Part shown: piece after piece, positions 46,287 through 57,945 of the stretch | Position numbering within the stretch: the first letter of the stretch is position 1 | Layout of the letters: every line of letters begins with the position of its first letter | Source of the DNA: Yamagishiella unicocca | Taxonomy: Eukaryota > Chlorophyta > Chlorophyceae > Chlamydomonadales > Volvocaceae | Assembly (NCBI GenBank): GCA_003116995.1 | Contig: BDSL01000097.1 | Coordinates: 62,001-126,000, forward strand | DNA length: 64,000 nucleotides | Direction: 5' to 3' | The notes under the pieces: model-generated | Databases searched by the model: none | What the model saw: the letters and a program-made list of their open reading frames with translations, nothing else | What the model was told of the DNA's origin: nothing | Translations under genes and position numbers: made by a program

Positions 46287-47831
46287 TCACCGCTTCCAAC
46301 CAAGCCCCTGCATAAGCCGCCCTGCCCACTCCCACATCGACTGCAGCCGCGCCAGCATTCCAAGCCAGATGCTGGAGAGCTGGGCGCACCGGGGCGCCCA
46401 GGCATCTAGCAGCATACGCGCCGCCTGCAGGCTCCACTCCCGTTCCGCCATGCCCAGCAGCCACTCCAAGTCGCCGTGCCGACGCGGGCTGGAGCCGACA
46501 GGCAAGTCCAATAGCGCCCGCAGCAACAGCAACTGCCGCTTGCGGACCGCCATAAACATATGCCAATAACACCACTCCCACGAGAACTCGTAGCCGGCCC
46601 GCTCAAGCACCCTGAGCCGCTCTACATGCGAGTCGTCGCGTAGCATCACCATTTCCGCAGTCGCTCCCACACGCAGCAGCAAGCCAGCCACTTCCGCAAA
46701 ACCGCCCTTGATCGCAAGTGCAAGTTCAAAGTCCAGCAGTTCCTCATTTATCTGCATCTGCTGCAGCAGAATCTCCACCACTTCAGCGTGCCCTGCGCGG
46801 ACGGCACCGCGCAGCAGCAGCCACCGGTTTTCGTCCTGGAGCAGCTCGGGCGCTGACAGCAGCACAAGCCGCACAATGCCCAGCTCCCCCGCCTTGCACG
46901 CGCAATGGAGCAACGCAAACAGGAAGACTGAGTCAGATGGCGGCAGGGGGCATCCCCGACGCAGCAGTAACTCCACCACGGCCGCACGGCCCTCCCGGAG
47001 TGCCTCCAGAGGGCTCCATCCGCTTGCCAGGACAGCACCCACATCAGCCCCTCCGTCCTCCAACAAGGCGCGCGCCACCGCCTCCCGGCCCGCCGCCACC
47101 ACCGCCACCAGCAGCTGGTCCAGGTCGGCGCGCCGGACGCACCCCGGCGCCGTCCGCAGCGCGCTGCGGACGACGCCGCTGTCGTCGGCCGCTGCCGACG
47201 CGGCGACGCAGACCACGCGGCACACCGCTGTCGTACGTACGGCGGCCCAGTCCGCTGGCGTCACGTTCTCCGCATAAGGCCCCAGCAGAAAGTACGTCGC
47301 AAGGCCGAGCAGCACCGCCGCGCGCGTCTCGTCAGTGGGGTTGGTCTCAGGCGGAAGCAGCAGATGACGCAGAGTCTGCTGTTCGTACACGTACGACAGC
47401 GCCGCGTCAGCCTGTCCGGGGTGCCGTACCCGCAGGTGCCAGGAGATCACCTCCGGTCGGGCCAGGTCGGTTCGCCAGGCGCTGCATAGGGCCCTGCACG
47501 CGCAGAGCGCGCCGCCCGCGCTGCCCGGCCCTCCCTGGACGGACAATAGCAATCGCTGCAGCAATGGACCAGGCAGTGATAGCAGGCTTGTCGGGCTGGG
47601 CGATGAGCTGGGTGGCGCTTGGGATGGGCTGGTGGGCGACAGACGGTGGGCAGCTGCAGCGCCGGCGGTATCGCAGGAGCCGCTGGCGGGCATGAGGGGA
47701 CCAGCGGTTTCGGCGGCCTTGGAAAGAGTTGAAATGGCGGGATCGCCGTCATGATCGCCGGCTTCAATGCTTCTGGTTGAGGCCTCGGGCTCTGCTGCTG
47801 GCGCCGGCATCGGATGGCCAAGATAAGCCAT
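46287..47831 (-). CDS. F-box-like and ankyrin-repeat protein
   Basis: A single uninterrupted frame of 514 residues on the minus strand. Residues 1-80 are Pro/Ser/Ala-rich. Residues 83-125 (SLPGPLLQRLLLSV ... LCACRALCSAWR) fit the F-box pattern of a leucine-proline start, spaced leucines and a Cys-Arg-x-Trp end. Residues 236-395 contain degenerate ankyrin repeats with the typical G-W-SPLEALREG, AAVVELLLRRG, LLHCACKAGELGIVRLVL and GAVRAGHAEVVEILL spacing. A plausible role is substrate recognition in an SCF ubiquitin ligase, but the F-box is weak and this is inference. The lack of introns stands out in a window where every other gene has several; retroposition or recent expansion of the family could explain it. 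It ends with a Trp/Leu-rich tail. Confidence 0.78.
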   Translation of the reverse strand: MAYLGHPMPAPAAEPEASTRSIEAGDHDGDPAISTLSKAAETAGPLMPASGSCDTAGAAAAHRLSPTSPSQAPPSSSPSPTSLLSLPGPLLQRLLLSVQGGPGSAGGALCACRALCSAWRTDLARPEVISWHLRVRHPGQADAALSYVYEQQTLRHLLLPPETNPTDETRAAVLLGLATYFLLGPYAENVTPADWAAVRTTAVCRVVCVAASAAADDSGVVRSALRTAPGCVRRADLDQLLVAVVAAGREAVARALLEDGGADVGAVLASGWSPLEALREGRAAVVELLLRRGCPLPPSDSVFLFALLHCACKAGELGIVRLVLLSAPELLQDENRWLLLRGAVRAGHAEVVEILLQQMQINEELLDFELALAIKGGFAEVAGLLLRVGATAEMVMLRDDSHVERLRVLERAGYEFSWEWCYWHMFMAVRKRQLLLLRALLDLPVGSSPRRHGDLEWLLGMAEREWSLQAARMLLDAWAPRCAQLSSIWLGMLARLQSMWEWAGRLMQGLGWKR

Positions 47832-48177
47832 GTTTTGGGTCTGTTGACGACATGGCAGGAAAGTGAGGGCGGCGAATGTATCAGCATTGGCGCTGCGGCT
47901 GCGCTATTGGAATGCAACTAGGCGCGGCGTCGGCAAATAACCGATACGCGTTGCCAGTCAGGCTTCGCTATTACACATTCAAGGCTGCTTCAGATATTGT
48001 TCTTCTAGCAGCTGGCCTGCCTCCGACGCGCGGCACCAACAGCCTAACCGCAGCCCTCGCACGCGCCTTTCTCCTATGTCCTGGCCGTTGCTACTCGTCC
48101 GGCCGCCTTCTCTCGCCTTTCGCACCTGAAAAGCAGCTGGATCCTTCGAGGGCCGGTAGAGCGCCAGTTGACAGCAG

Positions 48178-48590
48178 TTAGGGAACGCAACTGTTACAAG
48201 GGAGATGTTGTGCGAAAGCAAAACCTCGAGGGCCCGATGGGCCAGACCGCCCAAAGCTCACAGGCACGTACGGCCTCGCCAAATAAGGAGGAAAGCTAAA
48301 CACGCCGGCAAAAGGAAGAGCACAGACCGACCGCGAAAACCACCAACCGACGAAACGCAAAGCACTGACGCATGGGGCCGACAGAGTCAAGGAAGCCAGC
48401 CAGGAGAGAGGCAAGGCACCGAAGGCCGACAAGGGCAAAGGGCCCAGCAACAACATGCAGCCGACAGAGAGAACCAGGGAAAGCGCGCCAAAGAAGCACT
48501 GCCGCCGTGCTCGCGGGCCGTGCGAGCGCGCGGCCGTGCGAGCCCCCGGTCCAGGACTTTGGCGGTGTCCGCCAGGCCGTGCTCGTGGCA
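48178..48590 (-). repeat. Dispersed LTR-like repeat related to 1840-2165
   Basis: On the minus strand this segment has the same order of features as 1980-2160: a T/C-rich tract, GGTCTGGCCCATCGGGCCC, a GGTT-GCTTCGC block and CTCCCTTGTAAC. Divergence is substantial outside these blocks. Confidence 0.55.
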
Positions 48591-49265
48591 AGATATGCTT
48601 AAATTGTCCTGAGCAACTGTGTTTGCGGGTCTCGGGTCGGTGTTTTGAGGCTGTTTGGGGGCCAGCTCTAAGGACCCACTGTCACTGTGAACGTCTTTTG
48701 CGTGCTGGCAGGAACGTACACTGTCTGTACGCCCTAGTAATTGCATGCACAAATCCCCGTTTAAGGGATGTTCAGGCTGCAACTCAAGAGTCAGGGTAAT
48801 TCGCAGGCGCTTGTCCTCCGTTTCTCGCAAGTCCGGCGAAAACGACAAAGCCTGGGGAGCATGCGTTTTATTTGTTTGTCCCTTGAATAGAAGGTTCAGT
48901 GGGCGATTTCGAAAGTTCCTTACATTACTCCGCCCGAGGATACTGGTGCCCGCCTCAATTGAAGCGGGATGACCAGTTGTCCTACCAAGCGGGTAGTCCT
49001 CGCAAATCGGCACGCAAAGCAAAGCCATCTCCGTCGTCCACAAGGCATACCGGAAGCGCCTCCTCATATCGCGCCATGTTGGAACCTCTCGCAGCGCTCC
49101 CAAACAATACTGGGGCTGATATAGCCAACCAGAAAGAAGTGACAAGGATGGCAAAACGCAAAATAATTTCCGACATCCCAATTATTGCATGGCAAGACGA
49201 GGAAAGCCCTCCTTCCGGCCCAAACAGCCATCGGGCGCGTGACTCCCACATCGCCTACCATGCTC

Positions 49266-49338
49266 TGTTCGGGCTTGCTCACCCCCGCTTTCCACAAGGT
49301 GTGTTCGGGCTTGCTCACCCCCGCTTTCCCCCGCTTTC
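49266..49338. repeat. 36-bp tandem duplication
   Basis: Two copies of TGTTCGGGCTTGCTCACCCC-containing units start at 49266 and 49302, with an extra CCCCGCTTTCC after the second. Confidence 0.85.
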
Positions 49339-49770
49339 CAGAAAGTGTGTAATAGAAACGAACAGGACGCGAGTCATGTAACATGCTGCTGATGGCGGCC
49401 ACTGTCGGTTGAATTGGCCGTACAGGACGCCCAAAAGTCAACGCATCATCCATGCCTCACGATCGCCAAGGCACTGCAGTACGACTAGATACTAGGAAAC
49501 GCACACCACGCAGCACCCAGATGCTGCCTTGTTGCATAACACGCATCCGGGATGTTGCACTATCCAACTTACTGCGCACAACAAACGCCCTAAAACACGC
49601 CACACGCCAGGCACACATGCACGCTCCTCAATACGGACGCCAGCTCAGCCCTCGGGTGCCGACGCACACTCTCCTCACGCTGCCGCTTGCCACCACCACC
49701 ACCACCACCAGCTGAGCCTCTCCATCCAAGCCCAAGGCCCCACCGCCTCCAACCTCCTCCAGCAGCCTAC

Positions 49771-52700
49771 CTAGACCACGGCGTCCTTGGACAAGTTCAC
49801 CTGGCCGGGCACAGCGCGCGCCGTAACCAGCGCGTCCACACCGCCGCCGACCTCGTACACGGCCGCGGCGCCCATGCCGCTGCCGATGCACATCGACACG
49901 ACGCCAAAGCGCGCCGCGCGGCCGCGGCGGCGCATCTCGTGCAGCAGCGTGGCTGTGCACCGCGCGCCCGTGGCGCCCAGGGGGTGGCCCATGGCGATGG
50001 CGCCGCCATTGGGGTTGACCTTGGCCTCGTCAATGCCCAGCTTGGCGACGCAGTACGACGCCTGCAGGACAGGAGCCAGGGCATTATGGCGCAGTGCTCA
50101 AACACTCGGGCGAGTAACGGCAAAGCGTCGTCACGTGGTTGCCATGCGTTGACGGCACCACGCATTTGACAGCGTACGTTTGGAAAAGCAACGGATGGCG
50201 CCCGTCGCCCCCTACCCCGGCCCTCCCTCGTCCAAGCTGACCTGAGAGGCGAACGCCTCGTTGATCTCGAACACGTCGATGTCGTCGATCGTCAGGCCGG
50301 CGCGGGCCACAGCCTCCGGGATTGCGACGGCGGGGCCGATGCCCATGATCGAGGGGTCGACACCCACCGCTGCGAAGGACCGGAAGATGCCCAGAACTGG
50401 CAGGCCCCGGCGCCTGGCCTCGGCAAGAGTCATCATCAGCACTGCCGCGGCGCCGTCAGTCACCTGACGACAACAAAGGGGCGCGAGGGGCCGGCGGCGG
50501 GGGCCAGGGTCAGGTCAGCAAAGGGATTTACAAGAGAACCCCGCTGGGCTCAGGGAGTCTGCGGCGCGTATTGCACGAGAGGGCAACCTCGGAAGCACTT
50601 GAGGGCGATGCACTGACGAGAGGGACATGAGATTGACAAGAGGGGCGACAAGACGACATGAGGCGCGTGACAAGCTTGCAGACCGTGCTCCGGCTCCCGG
50701 CCGCACACCTCCGGCGGCCACCACCCCGTGGTCTGTTGGTACTTAGCCGAGGTGACGCAGCACCCCGAGAGGAACAGCCAAGAGGGCTCGCTCCACGTAA
50801 AGGCACACTGCGCACCTGCGACGAGTTGCCGGCCGTGGTGGTGCCGTTCTTCTTGAATACGGCATTGAGCGCCGCCAGCGACTCCAAAGTGGTGCTGCCC
50901 CGCACGCCGTCGTCCTCCGAAATCACCACCGGCGTCTCTGCGCCCGTCTTGGGGTCCTTGATCTTGGTGGCCACAGGGACGATCTCGTCGCGGAACTTGC
51001 CGGCAGCCTTGGCGGCGGCGGCCTTGCGGTGCGAGCGCACCGCAAACTCGTCCTGCAGCAGCAGCAGCAGGGTTGGGCGACAGCGTGGGGACGTGAGGAC
51101 CACGGACCGTGAGATAAATTGGTGTTGGATGCTCTGTATCATAAGCGAACACAAGCTCGTCTGGGAAGCAGCGTCGGGAGGCGGGGATGGGCAAAGCAGC
51201 TCGAGGAAAGACGCAGGCGCGCCAATCCACATAATACCGTAGCATGCCGACCTCTGCCAGCAGTTGGACAACGGCCCCGGAACGCGACCCGACTGCCACC
51301 CCTCATCTCAGTCTCCTGTCCGCCGCCCCCATGTCCCCACCTGCGACTTGCGGTCAATGCCGAACTTCGCCGCCACGTTCTCCGAGGTGACGCCCATGGG
51401 CAGCATGCAGCCCTGCGCGCCCGGGAACTGAGCCACGCGCGGGTTGATGCCGCCCTCCCAGGCCATGGGGTTCAGAGACATGGTCTCTACTCCGCCCGCC
51501 AGGCCGACCTGCGATGTACGGACGCAGCAGGGTGAGGTGAGGTGCGGTGAGGCCGCAAAGCACCGCCACGTTGTCGCGTATCGCGGGCAGGTGGTCAGGA
51601 GCGGGGTACCCAAAAGAGGAGGATGCAAGCGGGAGAAAGCTTTGGGCGTTAAGCGATTTGGGTTGGGTGGATCTCCTACTCCCAAACTGCCGCAACCCCT
51701 CCCTCGTCTCTCCCTCGACACGACTCACCGTGTAGAAGCCCGCCTTGATGGCAGCCGCCACGTCGGCGATGGCCTGCAGGCCAGACGAACACTGCCTGCG
51801 GTGGTGTGGTGGGTGGGAGCGAGGGAAGTAGGGCATGAGGGACAGCAGGCGAGCCAGGGAGGCAGCGTGGGCATCGGGACATGTGCATGCCCTCCGAAGC
51901 CCTCCGGAGCCAGCCAGCCAGCCAGTCGAGAACAGGATCGGCAGAGATCGCCCCTCTATGCCTTGGTAGCGGCCCAACCCGGCCCGACCCAGTTCGCCCA
52001 GAGTGCCCTCCCCAGCTGCCACAGCAACCCCGCCACTCCAGCGCCCAGTACTGAACGTCTGCCCCCCTCCACCTCCGCATGTCCCTCTCTTCTCCTCCCC
52101 TCCGACCTGTTGACGGTGCGCACGGGCACGGTCTCCGGGATGCCCGCAATGAATGAGGCGATGCGACACTCGTTGGCGCGCTGGGACGAGGGACCCAGCA
52201 CGGAGCCGATCACGATGTCACCAATGGCCTGTCGGGCGGATGGTTGGGTTTGCAAAAGTGAGCCATGGCATGTGTAGTGTGTGCGGCGGTAGTAATGTGA
52301 ACATGGGTGCGCGGGTAGGGGACAATTGGGACACACAGATGCCTCTCCTCACGACATCTCTCATCACACATGAAGAAAACATTTTGTATGGCGGACAAAC
52401 AACAATATTCACACACGCACCGCAGCGTACAACGCTGCCGTCAGCGCCCTCGTTGCAGACTGCTCACTGCGCCACTCGCGTGCCTACTACCCTCTCGTTG
52501 TCGACTCACACGCTTCCTCTCAACCCCCAGGACCAACCTCCCATGCGACTCTCCCCAGTGCGACGCCAAATCACGTCCCTCGGAGTCGACCGAGATCGGA
52601 GTCGAATGGGAAACCCATTCACGCCAAATGTTGTCGTACATCCCGTCCGATCCACGCGCCGTACACTGGGTCACCTACCTGAGGTTCCACACCGCTACGA

Positions 52701-53662
52701 TCAATGACCGCCTTGAACACAGTGGCCAGCAAGTCTATTGCGTCCGTGTCCTTTAGGCCACCGCGGCGAGCCTGTGGTCACGGACAGCAGGGAGCCAAGG
52801 TCGGCAAGACAGCAAAACCACCCGGCTAGGCTGATGTCCTCCAGGTTCAGCTGGTGTAAGCGCCCAGGATGGGAAGGCATCAAATGCATTGAAGGTGGCT
52901 TTCATGATGGGATCGGAGGGGTCAATATGTGCGACTGGGTTGGATTAGGGAGTGGGTTCGAGGGGAGGCGCGCCCGTCGCAGTGGCTATGAGTTAAGGCC
53001 AAGCGATGCGTTCTAAGGGCAATGGTTCCCCAACGATGTGTGCGAACGCGAAGCAATTAACCTGGCGCCTGTCAGAGCGGTGCCACGCAGCTAAGCGCGA
53101 CCTCATGCGGTGCCCATACAAGCAATGCGGTTTGCCATACGTCCCCGTAAAAACGCGTTAAAGGGGGACTTTGGGGTGCCCGGTCGCAAATTGGGCGTAC
53201 CCGAGAGCGACTCCTTGCAGAACCCGACGCATCCCCACCTTTGTAAGCGGCGTGCGCAGCGCCGCAACAATTACAACGTCGTCGTCAGCTGCCTCGCGAC
53301 GTGCATACGCAGATGAGTCCCCTGCAGCGCATCCCTGAAGAAAGCGCACACCGCCAGGTGAGCAACGCCGCTTCGGATGCGGGCACTGAAAACGCAAAAG
53401 CGGCACGCTGCAGGGGAAAATTACCTGCAGCGAAAGACCTTGCATTCCATCCGAAACCTGCAGGCGATAACATGGAGGCAGCGCCGAGAAATGTTGGCCC
53501 AGAGAAGGAAGGTGCTGCTTGCCAACGTGGCGGCAACGGACTAGGCGTGCGGGCAAAGCAGCAAACCGTGAACCTCCAAAGTCGCGTCACGAGTTTTAAA
53601 CTTACCGGGCAAAGCTGCTTGGACAGTACCGCCAAGCGGGCTTGAGCGGCAGTGCTCTCCAT
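49771..53662 (-). CDS. ATO1: Peroxisomal 3-ketoacyl-CoA thiolase with PTS2 signal
   Basis: Nine exons on the minus strand: 53662-53606, 53334-53239, 52771-52679, 52228-52107, 51795-51729, 51508-51341, 51052-50816, 50463-50242, 50061-49771, giving 450 residues. It cleaves 3-ketoacyl-CoA with CoA to acetyl-CoA in the last step of fatty-acid beta-oxidation. Residues 9-17 are RLAVLSKQL, a PTS2 signal (R-L-x5-Q-L). The CAAGDSSAYARR block that follows resembles the plant KAT2 processing site after its conserved Cys. Catalytic elements are nucleophile Cys125 in NRQCSSGLQ, the NEAFASQ loop (348-354), His380 in GHPLGATGAR and Cys412 in CIGSGMG. The PTS2 occupies its own 19-codon first exon. The symbol follows Chlamydomonas usage from memory; the plant orthologue is KAT2/PED1. 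Confidence 0.96.
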
Positions 53663-54125
53663 TTGGTTGTTATGCTAAGCTCGAAATAGATGGGTACAAG
53701 AAGTATGGGATGCTTAAGGGCAAATGAAGCTTTGTAGGCTGAAAACTTATGACTTTTATCTGAAAGTCGGCGGGTTATACACCAGACAGCACTGGCAAGC
53801 GGTTGCGCTGAGCTCAGCATCGTACAAACAGTGCTCCGAAACTAGGTCCAAGGCAGGATTGGGTCTTCTAGGACGGCCAACAGCAACTAAAAAGATACCG
53901 TGGCTAGAGCGTCGTGGCCTGCACAAATCTGGCCCGACCCAGTTGTTACCCTAATTATGAATTGGCCGACACAGGACTGGCGCAGCCCGCTTTTTGAGTT
54001 GTTCGGCACAGAACACATGTAAATTATTGTCCAACGACGGTGAAGCGGCGCACTGGCACGCATTTTTGTGTTCCGTAATTATTCAGCCACCAACACCATT
54101 GACAGCTGCAAGCCTTGTCTGCAAC
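53663..54125. promoter_or_regulatory. Bidirectional intergenic region, thiolase and C2 genes
   Basis: 463 bases separate the divergent start codons of the thiolase gene and the C2-domain gene. Both promoters must lie here or overlap the first exons. No TATA box is distinct enough to call. Confidence 0.5.
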
Positions 54126-56114
54126 ATGGCTGGAACTTTAGAGTGTACGGGTATGTCGCTTCTGGTGGCACCGGATGCCGGCGGACTCGCTGTTGCCGTT
54201 GAACTTCTCGTTAACTGCGGGTTGCTGTCACGCCTCCCGCGAGTTTGCTGCGCGGGACACACGTACTTGGCTGAGCTCTGATCCAACTTTATACTGCACA
54301 TGCAGTGGAGTATGCAAAGGGTTTGAAAGACTCGGACTGGTTCGGTAAGTATGCGGCCTGCAGCATGTGCCTATACGACAGCTGCCGGGGGCGATAATAC
54401 CGTCGGTGATCGCACCCGCACAGGCAAGCAAGATCCTTACGCCATTCTGGAGCTGGGAGGGCAGACCTTTAGGACGAAGACGCACAAAGGTGCGCAGTCA
54501 AGGCCGGGGAGGGCCCGGCTACCCTGCCTTACTGATGACGTCTGGCCTGCCAAAGCCCGGCTCCGGAACCCGCGACCACTCAACCACCCCCACCCATCCC
54601 GCACCCAGACGCGGCCATCCTCCCCAACCTCCCCACGTCGTGTAACCGGGTCTCAATATCACCCTCACCCGCACAGGAGGGGGCACGGCACCCGTCTGGA
54701 ACGAGACCTTCACCTTCAACGTCAACAATGAAAGCGAGCTGGTGGTAACGGTGAGTCGAGCTCCGGCGACCCTAGCTCCCCACCATGTTATGCCAGAACC
54801 TGCAGCTAGTCGCCCAAACCCACCCACCCATCTTCCTTGCAACCCACCCATCTTCCCACCCGCTTCTCCACGCCCACGGTCGGGGCCCGACCTCTCGGTT
54901 GCCCTGGCGAATACCGCCCATCATGGCTTCCGCCTGCACGGCACCCCGGCTGATGCCGCCTGCACGCAGCCCCGTGGGTCAGTCGCGCAGCGGCGTCATC
55001 ACGCACCCGCCCGCCACTGCCCGCCACTGCCCGCCACTGCCCGCCGCCCACTCGCGTGTGTCGCGGCTGCCCGTGTCCGTGTCCCAGGTGATGGATCAGG
55101 ACGTGGGCAAGGATGACCAACTGGGCAGGGCCTCCGTGTCGCTGGCGACGGTGCGAACAAGGGCTGGGCCGCGTAGGGACGCGTGCTGGCCATATGAGGC
55201 GAAGTGCCGGGCCTGGGAGGCGGCGCAAGCCTGGGGCACCGTGCGGTCAACCCAAAATCAGTGGGATTCCCCAAGTCAACGGGTTCCAAAAGATACTGCC
55301 AACGTCCTTCAGCGACAGACCGAGTCCTCTCTGGGAGGAACAGGATTTGGGTTCATGTGCACTCCTGCCGCTGCTTCTAACTCCTACTCCTACCCCTGCA
55401 CTCCTCCTGCTGCTGCACCTACTCCTGCTGCTGTGGCCGCTTCCTCGCTTCGCAGGTCCGAGCTCGCGGCTGGGACCGCACCCAGATGCCCCTGCGTCTG
55501 AGCGCCAAGAAGGAGAAGGGCTTCGTGAGCTTGGCGCTCACGTTCACTGCGGCTGGGTCGGCTGCTGCGCCTCCGGTGGGTGGCCCCAGCCAGGATGACA
55601 TCCGCCCCGGCTGGGTCGGCCATGATGGGGTCCTACCTTACGTCGCTTACGGTCGCGAGCTCCATGGCCGCCTCTCACCACCACCACATCATCCCACCCC
55701 GCCACCAACAACAACACCGACACCGACAGCAGCACCGCCCACCTCACCCCCGCAGACGCAGCAAGCGCCGGTGCAGCTAAGCGCGGTGCAGCTGGGCGCC
55801 CTCCCCGGGTACGGCGTCTTCGCGCAGCCCGCCCGCCAGAACCCCTACGCGGCAGGCCCGCAGGGCCCACAGGCCCCGCAACCATCGCCGTACGCCGTGC
55901 CGGCATCTCCCGCGGACCCTCGTTTCATCGGCAGCGCTCCCAACGGTCCGCTCGTCGCCTACGGACAGCCGGCAATAGCCACCGCGCATCCTAGCCCCTA
56001 CCAGCAACATCCACAGCCCCCACCACCCGGACCCCAAGCACCTGGGCAGCCCTTAGCCATTCGCGAGGCGACCGCGGCGGCGGAACTGCCGCCGCCGCCG
56101 CCTGGCCCCCTGCT

Positions 56115-56149
<35 letters not shown>

Positions 56150-57945
56150 TACCGTGGGTTGGATGCGAGGGGGTGGCGCCGGCGGCGGTGCCGCTAGGCG
56201 CTGCCCACCCGGCAGCAGGGCCAGGCCCGGGCCCAGGCCCAGGCCCTTACCCGCCGCCCGCGGGCCCGGGTGCCGGCTACCCCGACCTCGGGGGCCTGCA
56301 CATCAGCGACCCGGCGGCCCAGCGGAATGACCGTGTCGGCGAGCCCCCCGGCGCCGGCCCCGCAGCGGAGTCGGCGCCGGGCGGCTTGGCGTATGCGCAG
56401 CAGGCTGAAGCAGGTCGAGGTGTGTCGTAGGGTTTTAGCAGGTTTTAGGCGGGACGGGAGCACGCATGGTGGTGCGAAGCGCGGCGCGACTCTGTGCCCT
56501 TACGCGCACCGGAGCCCCGCGCATACATGCATGCACACCGCTGGAGCGCACGTTTGCCCCGCCCATGCTGCTCGCCCATGTACGTCGCCCCTGCCTGCTG
56601 CCTCCTGCCGTACTGCCACGTGGCACGCCGCGACAGGCACGTGCCTAACGTGCGAACATCCATCAATGCCACCAGCCGCAGCAGGGGCGGCGGCTTCCGC
56701 CTCGGCGCCACCTGCACCGCCGCAGCTGGCCGGCGCCGCGGCGCCCTTTGAAGCAGCTCCGGAACCAGCCGTAGCCCATGGGGAAGCGCATCCTCCAGCG
56801 GGAACAGCACCAGCACCAGCGACATCGGCAGCGGAAGCTGCAGCCCGGGCACCGACGAGGGGGGAGGAGGGGTCTCGGGTGACTGCAACCCTCACTCCCG
56901 TCTCGCGGCCGGGGTCGGCCAGCCAGCCGCCTGGCCAGCCAGCCGACGCGGCCCAACCGTACGGCGCTCCAGGCGCGTACGGTGCCTTTGCCCCGTACGG
57001 TGCGCCCGGGTCGTACGGGGTCGCGCCCGGGCCATACGGCGCGCCGGGGCCGTACGGCGCTCCCGCGTACGGCGCTCCAGCACCGTACGGTGCTCCTGCG
57101 CCGTACGGCCAGTCGGCGCCCCCGCTGGATCAAAGGCAGCAGTCGCAGGCTGCGCCGTCGCAGCCTTCGCTGTACGCAGGCTATCCGCCGTCGCCGTACC
57201 CTCCTGCGTATCAGCCCCCGGGTGGCACCCAAGCTCAGGCTCCGGGTGCGCGGGCGGGGGCGGGGCCGGCGAGGAAACCCGGCACACGACCGACCAGGGG
57301 GGTGGGGCTGGCGGGCTGGCTGGAGGTGGTTTGTGGCTCTGGAGCGGCTTCTCGTGGCTGCCTCCTGTGACTCCGTGGACCCGCTGACCCGATACACATA
57401 CCCTGGAGCCGACCCAGGGGTCAGACCGCGGACTCACCCACGTGGGCAGGCCGTCCGCCCGCACAGGCCTTGGGCCGCTGTGACCACACCACACACCAAC
57501 TGCCTTGCCAGCCACATCGGCTTGCCGCGCCTCTTCCCTTCCCTACACAGCTGCCACGCCCGCGCTTGCCACACCGCACGCCTTCCCCCGGACCGTTGTC
57601 CCCATCCGGGCCCCATTGCTCTCATGCATCTCCTCGTGCGCTTGGCCGCTGCTATGTCCTCTTGGGCCCTTCACAGGGTATCCCACTGGCGGCGCCCCAG
57701 CCTCGCAGCTCCCTTACGGCGCAGCAACGCCGCCCCAGGTCGGCCAACCTTCGGGACCTGCCGCGCCTCCACCCGGGTACCCACAGCCAGCGGGGGCCCC
57801 GGTGTACGGACATCAGACAGCGCCGTACGGCGGCTACAACGGCACGCCGGGCGGCTACCCGCCTCCTCCAGGCTACGCTCCAAACCCCTACGGTTACCCG
57901 CAGCCAGGTTACCCGCAGCCGTACTATTCTGCACAGGGTGCGTAA
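54126..57945 (+). CDS. C2-domain protein with Pro/Tyr/Gly-rich low-complexity tail
   Basis: Eight exons: 54126-54150, 54306-54344, 54424-54489, 54677-54750, 55088-55150, 55456-56413, 56682-57245, 57677-57945, giving 685 residues with all phases closed. The first ~125 residues are one C2 domain, usually a Ca2+-dependent phospholipid-binding module. Seen in order: MAGTLECTVEYAKGLKDSDW, GKQDPYAILEL, GTAPVWNETFTFNV and VMDQDVGKDDQLGRASVSL. The DPY and DQDVGKDD acidic loops fit Ca2+ binding. The layout resembles plant SRC2/CAR-type small C2 proteins, but a ~560-residue tail is added with PPP and poly-Gln runs, then many PYGAP/YGAP repeats and a final GYPQPGY stretch. This suggests a peripheral membrane protein with a self-associating tail; function is not known. 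The tail exon near 55640-55757 could hide a small extra intron. Confidence 0.88.

Larger units (their letters stand above)
47832..49770. other. Intergenic region with LTR-like repeat and a small tandem duplication
   Basis: The minus-strand frame 48387-49181 (264 codons) has no recognisable domain and overlaps a dispersed repeat, so it is not called. The rest is upstream sequence of the F-box/ankyrin gene and the 3' flank of the thiolase gene. Confidence 0.5.

Noticed and set aside
48387..49181. Minus-strand 264-codon frame
   Set aside because: No domain, no family resemblance, no splice context, and it overlaps a dispersed repeat.
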